A stretch of 64,000 nt of DNA from Gymnothorax reevesii (GCA_029721435.1 CM056573.1:50132501-50196500); one strand, 5' to 3'. Positions 31,470 through 44,255 are shown, counted from the first letter of the stretch. Notes: a model not told the origin generated them from the letters alone. Made by a program: numbers and translations.

Positions 31470-34400
31470 CGCTGTGCATGACCCAGAATATTAACCTCCC
31501 ACTAACCCGAATTCAATAGATCTAAATAGTAGGCCTCAAAGTTTCTGTGAGAACAATTACTAAATATTCCCTTTTTGAACACTTTTCTGGGATTCTGTGC
31601 ATATTTAACAGGATAATGACACCCTGTAACGCAGCTGGATATTTACTTAAGCATCGTTTAAGTTAATATTAAATATCTCACCCGAGGGTACAGTAATAGT
31701 GTTATAGCATTTAGATCATTGTTATAAACAAGACCTGGAGCTGTCATTTTATTCATTTTAGACAGCAAGATCACATGCAAAATAATGAATTCATGCTGAC
31801 ATGGTAAGTTCATTATTGTCATCTGTGGGAGGATGACTATTCTTTGTGACTTCACGTTGACCTTTTTAATTTATTTGACAGAGGAAACAATGTGCGCCAA
31901 ACAATGCATGCACAAATGAGAACAAGGGGTCGAAGTATTTCATTAAATAAGTAAAGCAAAGAGTCATGTCATGTGAATCTTTAACAACAGCTACAGTGAT
32001 GAAGCGAAGTCAACCTCCTAAAGAAATTTTAGGGAATGACAATCACAATGACTGTAAACACAATTCATCTTGCTGCTATGCATTTTTCCCATAATATATC
32101 AATGATTCAAGTTTAGTAAGTCTAGGAACATATTGTTGAAGGTTTGGTGTGCTTTCCCAGCCATAAAGTTCATGTCATGGCTGTGGTGTTTCATCCTGCA
32201 AAATCTATTTGCATGTGGATTTATCCATACTGCTTCCCTGAATGAAATGGAAGTAAATACATATTCCCATTTGATATTAAAATGTATAATGCTGAAACAT
32301 ACTGACATTCATTCAGTGAAACAATTTTGTTGTTCATGACCATAATTCAAAAAGATATTTAAAAAATACTGACCTGTGGAGGAACCAAGGCATGTGTTGT
32401 CCTTCCACCCTCACTGCAGTCTAAATACAAGTCAGAAGAAACAGAGGAGCAAAATTATCTGGAGCCAGCAGCAATCCATGTAATAGGAATTTAAATACAC
32501 AGACACCCTCATCGCTCTGTAAACCTGGCCATGGTTTTAGTCTGTGCTGCTTGCAGCTCTAGACTGAAGCCAGGTGTGTGTCCTTTTCAATTAACATCCA
32601 TACACAAGAATGTTTTCTGTGCTCCAAAGGAAAGGGGAAAACTAAAAGAAGCAGACAGAGGGATTGAAGCATGACTGTGGATATGCCAAAGTGCGCTGAA
32701 CAGTCATCCAGGTATGTAGTTTTTCATCTCTATGAAACAAAACACATGCTGCCTTAGAACTGCCACAATATCCCCACAACATCCCATTTTTATGTTCAGC
32801 TGGAGAATATTGACAAATTCTATTGGCAAATATGCACCACATTTTTGTCACTGGATAAGGAGTTTGAGGTTTCGAAATGAAACACGGTTGTCATTTCAGA
32901 ATGACATAGGCATAGCTGAAACCATAGTGATTCTTTCTTCTTAACCTGTTGTGGCAAATTCATCTTGCTCTTTTTCTCCCATCGACCTTTTTTTTAAATT
33001 TCAGGCATTACTTAATTTTAGCATGTAAATATTTACAAAGTAATACTGGCTAAAATCTGGTTTCAAAGGTTTAGCCAGACAGTCAGGACAAGGCCCATTT
33101 TTGTTAAACTGACATGCACTTTGCATGTTTTTCAACCAGATAAGACATAATCTCAGAGTCTGTGTTGAAAAGTGGAGGCCCAAACTCAAGTGTTGATTTG
33201 TGCATTATTCACATATTCAGGATGCTATTCAAAGTAATTTCCTGAGACAGCTGTCAATGACCACAGAATTCAGCATAAGAGACGGATAAAAGTGCCTATT
33301 TAATACCTTTAACATTAGATTTTTGTTTTCCTCTCTGTGTAGATTTTATAAAGCTATCGCACCCAAGAGGGCTAGACGCAGAGGTACAGCGATTCTTCAG
33401 TAGGTTTGAGTTCTTTACCTCGAGCAATAACGTGTCATTCAAAAGTACAGTATCTCCGCAAACAGATTTTATTGCTACTCGAGGGCTCTGTTCCTAAGTA
33501 TACACCTACATTAATCTTAAACGATTTAAAGGTTTTCTTCATTTGGTATACAATTTGAAAGGTTCTACTTGCCATAATGCCGATGATCGCATACAATTAC
33601 CATATTTTATTGCATTCATAGATTCGAAACAAGCCTTTTCGGAGGTTTTGACATTATTCGTATGCTGTACCAGCTTTTCCAACAGTGCAACTTCTCAATA
33701 AACTGACGTAGTTATCTCTATGCAACGTTAGGGGGAGCTCTATATGTGTTAAATATTCTCATGTTAATGTAAGGAAAAGCAGCAAAGAAAAAGTACTCGA
33801 ATCTAAAACTGAGAATTTTGTTCTGCCTTGGAGTTATTGCAAACTGCGTAATACTCCGTATAGATATGTCAAATAAGTAAGTTACTGAACTTACGGAAAA
33901 AATAAGACCCACATAAATGCAGTCCAGAGTTCTAAAAATTTTTGGAGGGTTCGAGCTGTGATCCCCACATTTGACCGCTTTGCCAAATACAAAAATATTT
34001 CGATATAAGCTCTGAGTGAGAGGGCCCATATAAAATGCTGTTTGTAGGTGATTGTGGTATTTGCCATTGACTCAGTTGACGCGTGTAATCGCAATATGAA
34101 AAAAATGTTTCTTTGAAATAAAAAGTGAATGCTCCGAAAATGTTGAAATAAAATGAACTACTGTCTAATTAATCTGGACATGATGTATGATTGGTGCGGT
34201 TCGGCTCGGCTATCGCCTGCTTCGCAATGCCTGAATCCAAGTGCGCATGAATACATACTCATCAGAAACTATTTAACCCTTTTACCGGTCACAGATTAAA
34301 GTAAACAAATTATATATTTTATTTACTTATTTATTTTTATTTATTTATTTTTGTGAGTAACATTCAAATGGCGGTTCTTTATAATCCTTCGAGCAAACAC

Positions 34401-35785
34401 TAACTCTAACCAAGTAACCGAACCCAACTACGCCTTATGAATAATTGAAAAGAACATATTTTCTCCTTGTTTATTTATGTATACATACGTATAAAATATC
34501 ATTTATTCTAATAGGGTCTATAAATCAAAAGTATTTTCTCAGAAAAACAGATAAGTGAGGTTATTGTGCAACGGGGCCAGCTGGTGGTAATAATTTAATG
34601 AAGTTTTACAAGCGCCATAAAGACAGAAAACAGATGTGGCATTAAGGATTATAAAGTTGGTAAAACTTTTAACAAGTGAGATGCATTTCAGCAGTACAAC
34701 AGCAGAACCCAGAATAAAAGGAACTTACACATCCTTCAATTCCGAAGCTATCAATCACACACGAGTTATTCCTCTGGGAACGTCTTTACATGCATATTTA
34801 TCAGCTCAACATGCTAATTCCCGCTGCTTTACGCCCGGCAGGCACGTCGCGAGGCGTGTTTATGACTCATAATTGTTGATATCCTTTGATATATTTCTCA
34901 CAACTAAGACATCATTTGCTTTTGTGGTCTAAAGTCAATGAGCCAAGATGACCCCAGCTTTCAATCCAAATTTACAGTTCAACATGTATTATACCATTCA
35001 ACACCACTACTAGGTTTCTTTAAATGACAGTTTGCAGTTATATTGTCTGTTATTCTATTACTTGCTGGAGGTAGGAGACAATTTTATATCATTGTCTTTT
35101 TATTAAGGGAATCTTTCACAAAAGCACATTTATTAATTTACAGGCTAGATTTTTTTTCCAAAAATGATTTTCGTAAAATAATTACTCTGTATGAATGTTC
35201 TTGAATTAATATTTTTTCATGTACAAGATTGTACATTATCCCTGTAATGTTAATATGTTTAAAGTAATTCCATTTGCACAGAAATGAGCATAAAAGTCTT
35301 ATTAGAAAGCCTAACCTGGGTCAAGGGTTGCAAGAAGTCAACTGTCGCCAGAGGCCTTATACATCTGTTGTACTCTATTAAGCAAAGTGGATGTATATTG
35401 TCCCAGTCAAACAGACAAACAAGTGAATTAATGAAAAATAAAAATGTATGACTAACATTTTATTAACAGCGTGTTGGCAACACTGGAATTTCGGAGGTGA
35501 TTATTAAAAAAAGAAACTTCAACTATACAAAGAAGCAAAATATCTGAATTGTCAAAATGAAATTGCACCAGTACTGTGCATGTGCAGTAGTGAATGCATG
35601 CCAAGTGATGGTCATATAAAAATTATTTGAACTTAAAAAAGGCAGATTAAATCGTAATTCAACAGATTAAAACATTTTTCAACCATGAATTTTATTTGTA
35701 TTCTTTGATCATCATTGCTTCCGCAATGCTCAAACACCGAAATGTTCTAAAATGTCTTGAAAATTTGCTATACAGTTTGGATATA
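31470..35785. other. 4.3 kb of quiet, mostly single-copy DNA
   Basis: No transposon ends, tandem repeats or supported ORFs were found, apart from an impure (TTTA)n run near 34310-34350. ORFs on both strands are short and unlike known proteins. If this window contains intron or intergenic DNA near a host gene, this is the likeliest part. Confidence 0.5.
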
Positions 35786-36778
35786 CTGTGCCTGGCCAAA
35801 AAGAGTCACCGTTGAATTTACATAAGTTAATACTTAAGAGCCTATGATTGAGTCATTGCTGCAGTGATTAATTTGTTTCAGCTGGCAACACTTGTTTTGA
35901 ACCTTTACAGATGCAGTTTATAGCTCTCTTTTCATGAAAAATCGTGTCAGAATATGAATCCCATGGTTGTGGAAAAGAGGTAACTGTATTTCAAAAGGGG
36001 ACAATTATTGGCCGGCATCAAGCTAAGAAAATAGCTACGGAGATAGCTCGGAGATTACTGGAATTGAGTTAAGAACTGTTCAATGCATTACTGAAACCTG
36101 GAAGGATAGTGGTGAACTGTCAAATTGTCTAAGAACAATGGGTCAGAAAGAAATCATAAACAATTGTGATGGAAGATCACTAAAATGCTTGGTAAGATCT
36201 CATGGAAAAAAAAATTAACCGTAGAACTCATGGTTATGTTTAATTGCGAAAGTAATAGTATTTCCACATGCACAATGTGACAAGAACTTGGAGGACTGAG
36301 ACTAAACAGCTGCATTGTCACAAGAAAGCCAGTTGTTTGTGAGGTTAATTGGGAAAAAATTACCTCAATTTGCTTGGGAGCATGAAGATTGGATTGAGGA
36401 GATGGAAAAAGGTCATGTGGCCTGATAAATCCAGATTTACCCCCATTCCAGAGCAATGGGTGCATCAGAGTAAAAAAGCAAGCCCATGAAGCAATGCGCT
36501 CGTCATGCATAGTGCCCACTGTGCAAGGCTCTGGAGGGAGTGTTATGATCTGGGGTTGCTTCAGTGGGTAATGTCTGGGCTCAGCAATGTCATGCAGCAA
36601 AAAAATGAACTCAGCAGACTTTGTGAATGTACTGAATGACCAGATTATCCCATCAATAGATTTTTTTAATCCCTGACAGCACAGGCATACTTCAGGATGA
36701 CAATGCCATCAGTGATCGGGCTCAAATTGTGAAAGATTGGTTCAGCAAGCATGAGGAGTCATTTTCACGCATGAATAG
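35786..36778 (+). mobile_element. Truncated Tc1/mariner element with CTGTGCCTGGCC end
   Basis: A left end CTGTGCCTGGCCAAAAAGAG begins at 35786 after TA. The body is the same lineage as the shredded copy at 7590-9800. The element stops at about 36778, after the second catalytic block, so its 3' end is lost. Confidence 0.82.
35954..36778 (+). pseudogene. Tc1-like transposase pseudogene, 3'-truncated
   Basis: Recognisable by the order of blocks: an N-terminal helix-turn-helix part (about 35954-36130), a middle part with the MRRELGGL-like region (about 36262-36330), WPDKSRFTP (near 36418-36444) where the usual first catalytic Asp-Glu-Ser reads Asp-Lys-Ser, VMIWGCFSG (near 36541-36568), and QDDNA near 36697. 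Sequence after the helix SKHEESFS (about 36740-36772) is gone, so the catalytic Glu is lost. There are many stops and frameshifts. No part has a useful ORF on the coding strand. Confidence 0.82.
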
Positions 36779-36922
36779 GCCTTTTGCAGTAAGCGGGTCA
36801 CGTGACCATTCTCCCATAGCAACAAGTCTCTGGTGGGCAAGCAAACCAGACATTCCTTGACAACGCTAAGTGCTTGACTGACCAAGAGTGTAATACCTAC
36901 AATATATAGGCTGTTTATGTAA

Positions 36923-37103
36923 TTATTCTTTAAGTTCGCGACTTCTCCTTCCAGATATAGCTAGAGGAAGCATTGATTATTAGTTGTAGCTAATTTTTGA
37001 GACGAAAGAGCGAGTGAGGGTGAGTTATCGAGGCCGATTGCTTTGCATTCGGTGGACGCGACACGCCAAGATGGCGTGGAGAAGTCGCAAACTTAAAGAA
37101 TAA
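36923..37103. repeat. 181-bp foldback with 26-bp arms
   Basis: TTATTCTTTAAGTTCGCGAC and following bases (36923-36948) match the inverse of 37078-37103 at 25 of 26 positions. It may be a miniature element that cut off the Tc1 copy to its left. No target duplication seen. Confidence 0.7.
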
Positions 37104-37990
37104 GAATAAGAAAAGACTGTTAAAAGGGTAGCTACGTGCACACGGCCAAAAACAAAGTTAATGCAAAGACGCATACAGAATTAAATTATAAATTAAGCGC
37201 AATCACAAAGACTACCAACATTCTGCCATATTCAAAACTACTGGCTAAACCGCAACACGTGGGTTGTCTGTCAGAAGTGCACCATGTACTCATGTAGTTG
37301 AGAGGTGGCAGTGCCTTCGCTAGACAGTCTGTTATGCTATGAATTTGACCGTAGAATAAGATACAACACATGCACCCTACATGACATGAGAAGTCCAAAT
37401 AATATTTCTTTTGACTTTCTTGGTAACTAGTGGCATGGCAGGGATATAATAAAGGAAACCCAATTATCTTACCTTAAATCTGTGTGGCTACAGTAAATCT
37501 TGCTATTAGCTGTATGATCCATTTGTCTTCTTGCCGCCCATACTATGAAAGTCTTACTTTGTTTAAATCTGCGATTGTAGTGGTACGTTCATTACATTAA
37601 CTTTCGTTCTATTATTTTCTGCCAGCTAGATTGAGCAAGGGAAGAAGAAAGGATACTCTAACATAGATTAAAACAAAAAACGAACAACACGTTGCACTTT
37701 CACACTGGCAGCCTGCATGTGTTACGTTCTAAAGGAGGGGGGAGATTTCGATACATTTGTGAACCAGCTGTGAAACTGGAATAAGAGCCCTGTTTAAGCT
37801 AATGCAATTTAATTTTATGGTTTTCACTCCCAAGTTAATGCATTATTGTGTATAATATCTATAAAATTTAGGCATAAATGTAATTGTAGGTCTAATAACA
37901 GATATTTTGTCAAGAAGTTTAAAAGGGAAAATGATAAACAACCTAGTGTCAATGACTTACCCTAACCCAAGAATCCGTCAATTATCTATT
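37104..37990. other. Unassigned stretch, probably 3' flank of the hAT element
   Basis: AT-rich, no ORF. The 3' end of the minus-strand hAT element should lie here, but I could not find its terminal repeat. Confidence 0.35.
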
Positions 37991-38419
37991 TTATATAAGT
38001 TTCTTTCTACTCTTCCTTCTTGCAAAATCATCCACTAATTCATCTAAATTTAGCTGTCTGACCAACTGTGATTCAATGGCCAGAAGTGACAGTGAGTTCA
38101 GGCAGTTTTGGCACATCCTATTCCTGAGTTCATTTTTAATACGTGTCAGTTTGGAGAATGAACGCTCCCTTTCACAGTTTGTAATAGGCACTGTCAAAGT
38201 ACTATGTAGACATTTGGAAGGGTCGATTGTAAACCCAAATCTATCATGGTTTTGAGTATTTTACTTGGGCATTTTTCTTTTTCTGATACGAATGATTTGA
38301 ATTGTATCAGTTCATCTGCCAGGTTCATGTTCAAATCTGAAGGATATGCTGCAGCGAGTGTGTCAGCCTTTAAAGTGAGCTCACTGTTGGACATATTGTC
38401 AGGCATGAAAAGAATATTA

Positions 38420-40024
38420 AACGCACCTCCATAATTATTGGCACCCCTGGTTAAGATGTGTTAAAAGCCTTAAAATAAATTACATTTTTATTGCAGAAGC
38501 ATACTCTCACACTGAAAATTGTAGAAAAATGTAACCTTCAACTCAAGTGAATTTTAAGGGAAAAAAAATCCCTGACTAAGAAATAATTATTTTTCAGAAA
38601 ATCACATGTTACACAATTATTGGCACCCCAAACGATTCCGAGTAATTAAATGTAATTGAAGTATTTCTGTCATTTCTACAGTAGTTTACAAAGTTGGTCA
38701 GAGTATCTAGGAACATTTAATTAGTAAATCATCACTTCCTGTTTCCCTAGGGTATTAATATGACGTGACACAGGGGCCATTTCTCTTATCCACTCTTTAA
38801 CATGGGAAAGACAAAGGAACACACCATTCAAGTAAGGCAGATGTGTGTCGACCTTCACAAGTCAGGCAATGGCTACAAGAAAATAGCTACTCGCTTGCAC
38901 TTGCTCATGTCTACTGTCAGAGGAATCTTTTAGAAGTTTAAAACAACTGGAACAGTGGTAAACAAGCCTGGATGAGGACGCAAGGTTATTTTGCCACCAC
39001 ACACAGTGAGGAGGATGGTAAGAGAAATAAAAAGTTCTCCAAAGCTCACTGGTAAAGAATTTTCACAAATGGTAGCATCTTGGGGCCACAAAGTCTCCAT
39101 CAGGTGCTATTTACATGCCAACAAGCTGTTTAGGAGGCATGCACGGGAAAAAACCATTTCTCACTCACAATCATAAACGCAAACGTCTGGAGTTCGCTAA
39201 GTGGTACTGGGACTTCAACTGGGATTGTGTGCTTTGGTCAGATGTGACCAAGATAGAGCTTTTTGGCGACAAACACTCTAAGTGGGTCTGGCGGAACACA
39301 AAAGATGAGTACGCAGAAAATCACCTCATGCCCACTGTGAAGTATGGGGGAGGATCGGTGATGCTGTGGTCCTTTTTCTCTTCCAGAGGCCCTGGGAACC
39401 TTGTTAGGATGCATGGCATCATGAACGCTTTGAAATACCAGGACATTTTAAATCAAAATCTGGTGGCCTCTGCCTGAAAGCTGAAGATGGGTCGTCACTG
39501 GGTCTTTCAGCAAGATAATGACCCTAAACATGTGACTAAATCTACATAGAAATGGTTCACCAGACACATAATCAAGCTCCTCCCGTGACCATCTCAGTCC
39601 CCAGACCTCAACCCCATTGAAAACCTGTGGAGTGAGCTGAAGAGGAGAGTGCAGAGGAGAGGACCCAGGTCGCTGGATGATTTAGAGAGATTGTGCAAAG
39701 AGGAATGGTCAAAGATCCCTCTTTCTGTATTCTCCCATCTTGTGAAACATTATATGAGAAGATTAGGTGCTGTTTTGATGGCAAAAGGGAATTGTACAAA
39801 GTATTAACATCAGGGGTGCTAATAAGTGTGGCACACATGATTTGATGTAAAAGAATTATTTCTTAATGTGGGATTTTTTCCCACGGAATAAATGCACTTG
39901 AGTTAAAGGTTGGATTTTCCTTTTTTTTTCATTGTGGTCCTATATTATTTAGAAAAAAACTGAATTTATTAGAAGCTAAAGAACACATCTTAACCAGGGG
40001 TGACAATAATTATGGAGGGTGCTG
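38420..40024 (+). mobile_element. Tc1/mariner element inserted in hAT-A
   Basis: The right end reads inward CAGCACCCTCCATAATTATT and the left end, with one base lost, AACGCACCTCCATAATTATT. The repeats continue inward with CACCCCTGGTTAAGATGTG. TA flanks both sides (38418-38419, 40025-40026). Length is 1605 bp. The insertion sits between the helical region and the dimerisation domain of the hAT-A transposase, on the opposite strand. Confidence 0.94.
38802..39807 (+). pseudogene. DD34E Tc1-like transposase pseudogene in hAT-A
   Basis: Starts MGKTKEHTIQVRQMCVDLHK at 38802. The N-terminal helix-turn-helix region is followed by a TAG (38931-38933) and a TGA (38973-38975), and a frameshift near 39150 moves the reading to the frame that ends at 39807. 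Catalytic blocks are LWSDVTKIELFG (near 39234; the usual SDET has become SDVT), QQDNDPKH (near 39511) and SPDLNPIENLWSE (near 39601). There are 34 residues between the second Asp and the Glu. Three further nonsense codons lie at 39475-39477, near 39547 and near 39586. The length, about 335 codons, is normal for the family, so the copy decayed by point changes and not by truncation. Confidence 0.94.
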
Positions 40025-41999
40025 TAGCTTGGTTAAATGTGTGTATGTATTCAAATGGTGGTCAAGACAGGACACAAGTTTGTCAATGACAACATTGAAA
40101 GTTTCGATCCGAAACTTGTCCTTTCCATCAAATGCTTCGTCTGGCTCTGCACTTTCATCGGGCATTCTTTTGCGCTTCTTCGTGCGCTGGAGGTCATGCC
40201 TGTACTCTTGGGAGACGGTAGTGGTGACATTTAAAGCTGCACCTTCAAACACCTCAAAGTGATCTCTCTGTGCTGCGACAAAGTCTCGTAAAGACAAGAG
40301 AAGTTGTGTAGCTGTACATAAGTCAATATCTTGCCTCTGCAACTGCAGGCTTGTGGCTTGGAACCTCTGTTGTATTGTGTCCCGAATGTGTGCCATGAAG
40401 GCCATTTCAGCGTGTCCAATTTGCCAGAGTGCAGAGGCTTCACCTCGAGTTTCACGTTCCTCCTCCATATCTTTAGAAATAGCATTGAATGCCTCTCTCA
40501 GTTGTGCATTATATTTCCAAAGAGCCTTAGTTGACTCAGCCCGTGCACTCCACCGAGTACCTGACAGTGATTTCAGTGTGAGTTTGACATCAGTGCCATG
40601 GAAAACCTTTCCCCACCTGTGTGTAGATGATGCACAAAATGTCTACATTGCCTGAACTAAGTATAAAAACCGTCCAGCTTCTGGGCTACTGTCAACAGCA
40701 TTGACACCAACTAAAATCAATGAATGCGCTGCACAAGGGACATAACAAATCAATGGGTTTCTTTGTTTAAGATGAGACTTGGACTCCATTCTGCTTTCCT
40801 GACATGTTACTTGCATTACTATTTGACGGGCCCCTACAGTTAGATAAGTCTAGGCCCAGATTCTCCACTATGGCAACAACACACTCAGCCAAACTGTCCC
40901 CACTATGGTTTTCAATAGGCTCAAAAGCCAGAGAATGCTCAACTTCATGTCCATCATTATTAATAAACCTGAAAATAAAAGTGAGTTGGTCCACATAAGC
41001 AAGATCTGGAGTGGAGTCAACGATAACAGAGAAGTAGTTTGATTCTTTGATCTCATTAACAATTGCTTGCTTTGTTCTCTCCCCCATTAAATGGATAAAT
41101 TCTTCACAGACTGTTGATGATAAGTAGGACACAGAGCCTTTCCCTTGCCTTCAAATGTTTGGAGGTATTTAGCTAGGAATGGGTCAAATTTGGCTAAGAG
41201 TTCAATGATGCCCAAAAAATTACCATTGTGGGCTGATCCTAGTAGTTCATCATCTCCCCTGAAAGCGAGCCCCCCTCTCCCCCAAAAACTGGATGACTGC
41301 AACAACTCTTTTCAAAACCTCCCGCCAGTATTGTCTCTCTGCATCAATTTGTTTGACAATATCAGAATCAATTGTTGCTGTGCCTCTGGAGCGATTATGT
41401 AATGCTAGCATGCAAGCTCTATGCTCCACACTCCTCTGATGCTCGCCAATCTGCACTGAATGTTTCCAGTCAGAAAATCCATGAACAAAAGTATTGTGCT
41501 TACTGGATAACTGCTTGGGAGTGAAACAATACACACAGCCAGTTGAAGGGGAGTAAAGTAGCCACTGCCTAGTCACAGTTTGCCCATTTGGTAGAGAGCA
41601 ACTGAGTAAAGCATTTGTAAAGCTACAACTGGTACCCCCAATTCTTCTATCCCTGACTGAGGCTAGGTACTTAGCACTTCTGTTTTTAAATGCAGCAACT
41701 CCTCTACTAACAAGAATGGACTTGGCTTAGTCGATAATGGTACTGGGCCATAAAGCAGGGTCGTTGACAGTTTCACACTAGGAGTTGGGGTCCTTGCCCT
41801 CCTGATTTGAAAGAAGTTTCTCAGGCGATTCGGCTAACTGGTCTGATTTTAGGTCTGACGCGCCTGCAACTTTCATTTCATAATCTTTCTGCTGCTGGTG
41901 GTCTTTGGGAGCCTGGCAGGGCTGGCATCCCTGTTCTGCACCTGACTGGGTCTGCAAGGGTTCATTCTTGTCATTGTCAGGTGTAGTGTTGTAGTACTC

Positions 42000-42140
42000 G
42001 AGATCGGTCTTGGTCTCGAGACCGGTCTCGAGACCATTTTTTTGAGGTCTTGGTCTCATCTCGGAATCAAGGGCATTTTCACTCGGTCTTGTCTCGGTCT
42101 CGGACTGAGCGGACTCGGGTTTTTTTTAACGAGACCGGTC
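42000..42140. repeat. Sub-terminal GGTCTCG repeat zone, left end of hAT-B
   Basis: Many GGTCTCG/CGAGACC hexamers in both orientations, including nested inverted copies of GAGACCGGTCTCGAGACC near 42020. Sub-terminal motif clusters often bind hAT transposases; that role is inferred. Confidence 0.75.
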
Positions 42141-42219
42141 GAGACCGGTCCGTGCCTTACCGATACGAGTGAAAAAGGACCCTCTCAAAAACAGCTAATA
42201 ACTTCACCTCATTGGTAAA

Positions 42220-42462
42220 ATGATTCTCCACTGTGAAACTTGCTCTAAAGGAGAGACTGTGTACCACGCGTTAATGGAATGTGGGCGATATTCAGAGCAA
42301 CGAAGATTTCTGTTCTCGTACTTGTTTAACCTGGGATTTAACGTCTATATCACTAAAGACGCTCCTTGGACCTTCGGAACATCGACAAGAAGTGCACAGG
42401 AAGCTAATGCAGTTCATTTTTTAGATTGGTCTGTTACAAAAATTTTAAGAAGTGAGGGATAG
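42220..42462 (+). pseudogene. LINE-type C-terminal zinc-knuckle fragment inside hAT-B
   Basis: An 80-codon frame contains CETCSKGETVYHALMEC, a Cys-x2-Cys-x7-His-x4-Cys pattern, then YSEQRRFLF and a helical tail ending FLDWSVTKIL. This order is what follows the reverse transcriptase in several LINE groups, where the knuckle is near the protein's C-terminus. No reverse transcriptase precedes it. It appears to be a piece of a LINE captured by, or nested in, the hAT. It is not from the RTE-type LINE at 21-24 kb, whose C-terminus looks different. Confidence is moderate because the match is by motif only. Confidence 0.45.
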
Positions 42463-42692
42463 CCGTGCTTTGTGACAGTGGAATGCAGCAATGCGCTGTC
42501 TGGCGCGCAGCCTGCCAAAAATTCAACAACAGAAGTAATGATTCTCCCCCAGCTGCAGCTGCTAAGTTACCTGCCCAGCGTCACGCAGTTTGAGTGACTG
42601 ACTGACACACCCCCTGCATACAGAGAGAGGATGGAGACGACAGGCGGAGAGGCTGTGTTCATGCGCGGCACCCGGTGAACTCGTCATGAAAG

Positions 42693-43941
42693 ATGTCTGC
42701 CAACTCAGCAATAATTAAGTTTGGTTTTCTAAACCACAAGGAGTTTATTTGTAGAGCGACATGCAAGCGAGAACACTCGGCAGTGTGCAGATTCTGCAGT
42801 GCACAACTCACAGAAACCGCTGGTACGACTTCAAACTTTTACCGTCACCTCGAGAGGAAGCATAAAGACAGGTAAGCTAACGGTTACCATACAATTACAC
42901 TGGAAAAGTTTACATCATAAGTCTTCGTAAATTTTAACACTCCCATCCAGAGACAATAAGCGAAAATAAGCTCTCCTCTTTCCCTTTGTCATTTTAGGCA
43001 TATATTTGCTAACTTTCAGAGCACCGACTATACAGTAGCCTACAGCCAAGTTAGCTTGCATGGCATTGTTGTCGCAAGCAAGATACAACAACATCTATAA
43101 CCCCGTTCATATACGCCAGGCTTCCACAGAGTAAGCGCAACATTTGCGGTAGATTTGCCGATGTGCTACCGATAGCGGTGTATATGAACGGGGATTTTTG
43201 CAGTTCGCGAGAAAGTTGCTTACCGACGTGCATCAGCAATATTGCGGTAATGGCGTATATGAACTTGGCTAATGAAACGGGCCATGTTTCTTCCCCAAAA
43301 TGTGTGATACTCACACCAGGCTTTTGGTACAAATATACGAATGTTAAATTGCTTTATTCAAGATAATCAATACATGGTAATTAATGCTAATGCATAAACT
43401 TTAAAAGATTGTTTAAAAGCAGTAATTAAAAGTGATCTTTAATTTCATTAAAGAGTTATGTACACAGTGCTACATTATGTGCACATGTACACAGTGCTAC
43501 ATTAGAATTCTCTCTTTGTCTTTGTTTTACCTAATCATTTCATTTTATTTCCTCCTAAATTTCAGGTTCCTGGACTACACGGCAGGACAACAGGCAGATG
43601 CTACACAGCCAACTGTAGCATCCTTTGCCCAGAAAGTGCAGATCTACAGTCTACATTCCCCAAGGCAGCAAGCAATCAGTGATACTATCGTCAAAGATTT
43701 GATAATTGGGTGTTGTCTGCCACTGTCCCTTGTGGAAAATGAACATTTTAAACACTTTCTTGAGACTGTGGATAACAAGTACACACCAATCTCAAGAAGA
43801 ACAATTACTGAGAAACACATTCCAGTTCTGGTAAAGCAAGTTAAGGAGACTGTTTTGGAGAAGCTGGAGAAACAATCAACCTTGTCCTTAACTACCGACA
43901 TCTGGTCTGATCGCAGGCTGCGCTCCTTACAAGTTTGCTAA
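42693..43941 (+). pseudogene. hAT-B transposase remnant: BED finger exon + intron + N-terminal core
   Basis: Exon 1 (42693-42871) starts MSANSAIIKFGFLNHKEFIC and holds a BED-type zinc finger: CRFC then HLERKH (about residues 33-58). It ends AG with donor GTAAGC. Exon 2 begins at 43566 after a T-rich tract and TTTCAG; the joined codon AG/G keeps the frame (KDR/FLDYTAG). Exon 2 runs to a TAA at 43939-43941, giving about 185 residues in all. It contains the ISRRTITEKHIPVL region and stops just after TTDIWSDR, the block with the first catalytic Asp of hAT enzymes. The rest of the core and the dimerisation domain are deleted. So DNA binding could survive but transposition could not. A short BED protein is conceivable, though expression is unknown. 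Confidence 0.8.
43101..43290. repeat. Inverted repeat in the hAT-B intron
   Basis: CCCCGTTCATATACGC (near 43102) recurs inverted as GTGTATATGAACGGGG (43178-43193) and again as GCGTATATGAACTTGGC (near 43253). It may be a small foldback element that landed in the intron. Confidence 0.6.
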
Positions 43942-44084
43942 GATTTGAGATTTGTTTCATTGTGCTGCTTTGAAAACAACAGCAAAGCAGAGATTGTTTT
44001 AGTTATTTATTTAAAAGCAAACAAAATAAAAATAAAACAAAACATCAAAATGTGAGTTATGATTTTCCTTAAATATATTTGGTC

Positions 44085-44255
44085 GTGGTTTTGTCTCAGC
44101 CTCGACCTCCAAAAGTCTTGGTCTTGTCTCGGTCTCAGCCTTCAAAAGTCTTGGTCTTGTCTCGGTCTCAGCCTTCAAAAGTCTTGGTCTTGTCTCGGTC
44201 TCGGTACTCTCTGGTCTCGGTAATGTCTTGGTCTCGGTTGGTGCGGTCTTGACTA
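44085..44255 (+). repeat. 33-bp tandem repeats at the right end of hAT-B
   Basis: About three copies of a 33-base unit containing GTCTTGTCTCGGTCTCAGCC and CTTCAAAA, from about 44099 to 44200, then further TCTCGGT copies up to the terminal repeat. They mirror the left sub-terminal zone. Confidence 0.85.

Noticed and set aside
40331..40655. Plus-strand ORFs over the hAT-A region
   Set aside because: Shadows of the minus-strand transposase pseudogene.
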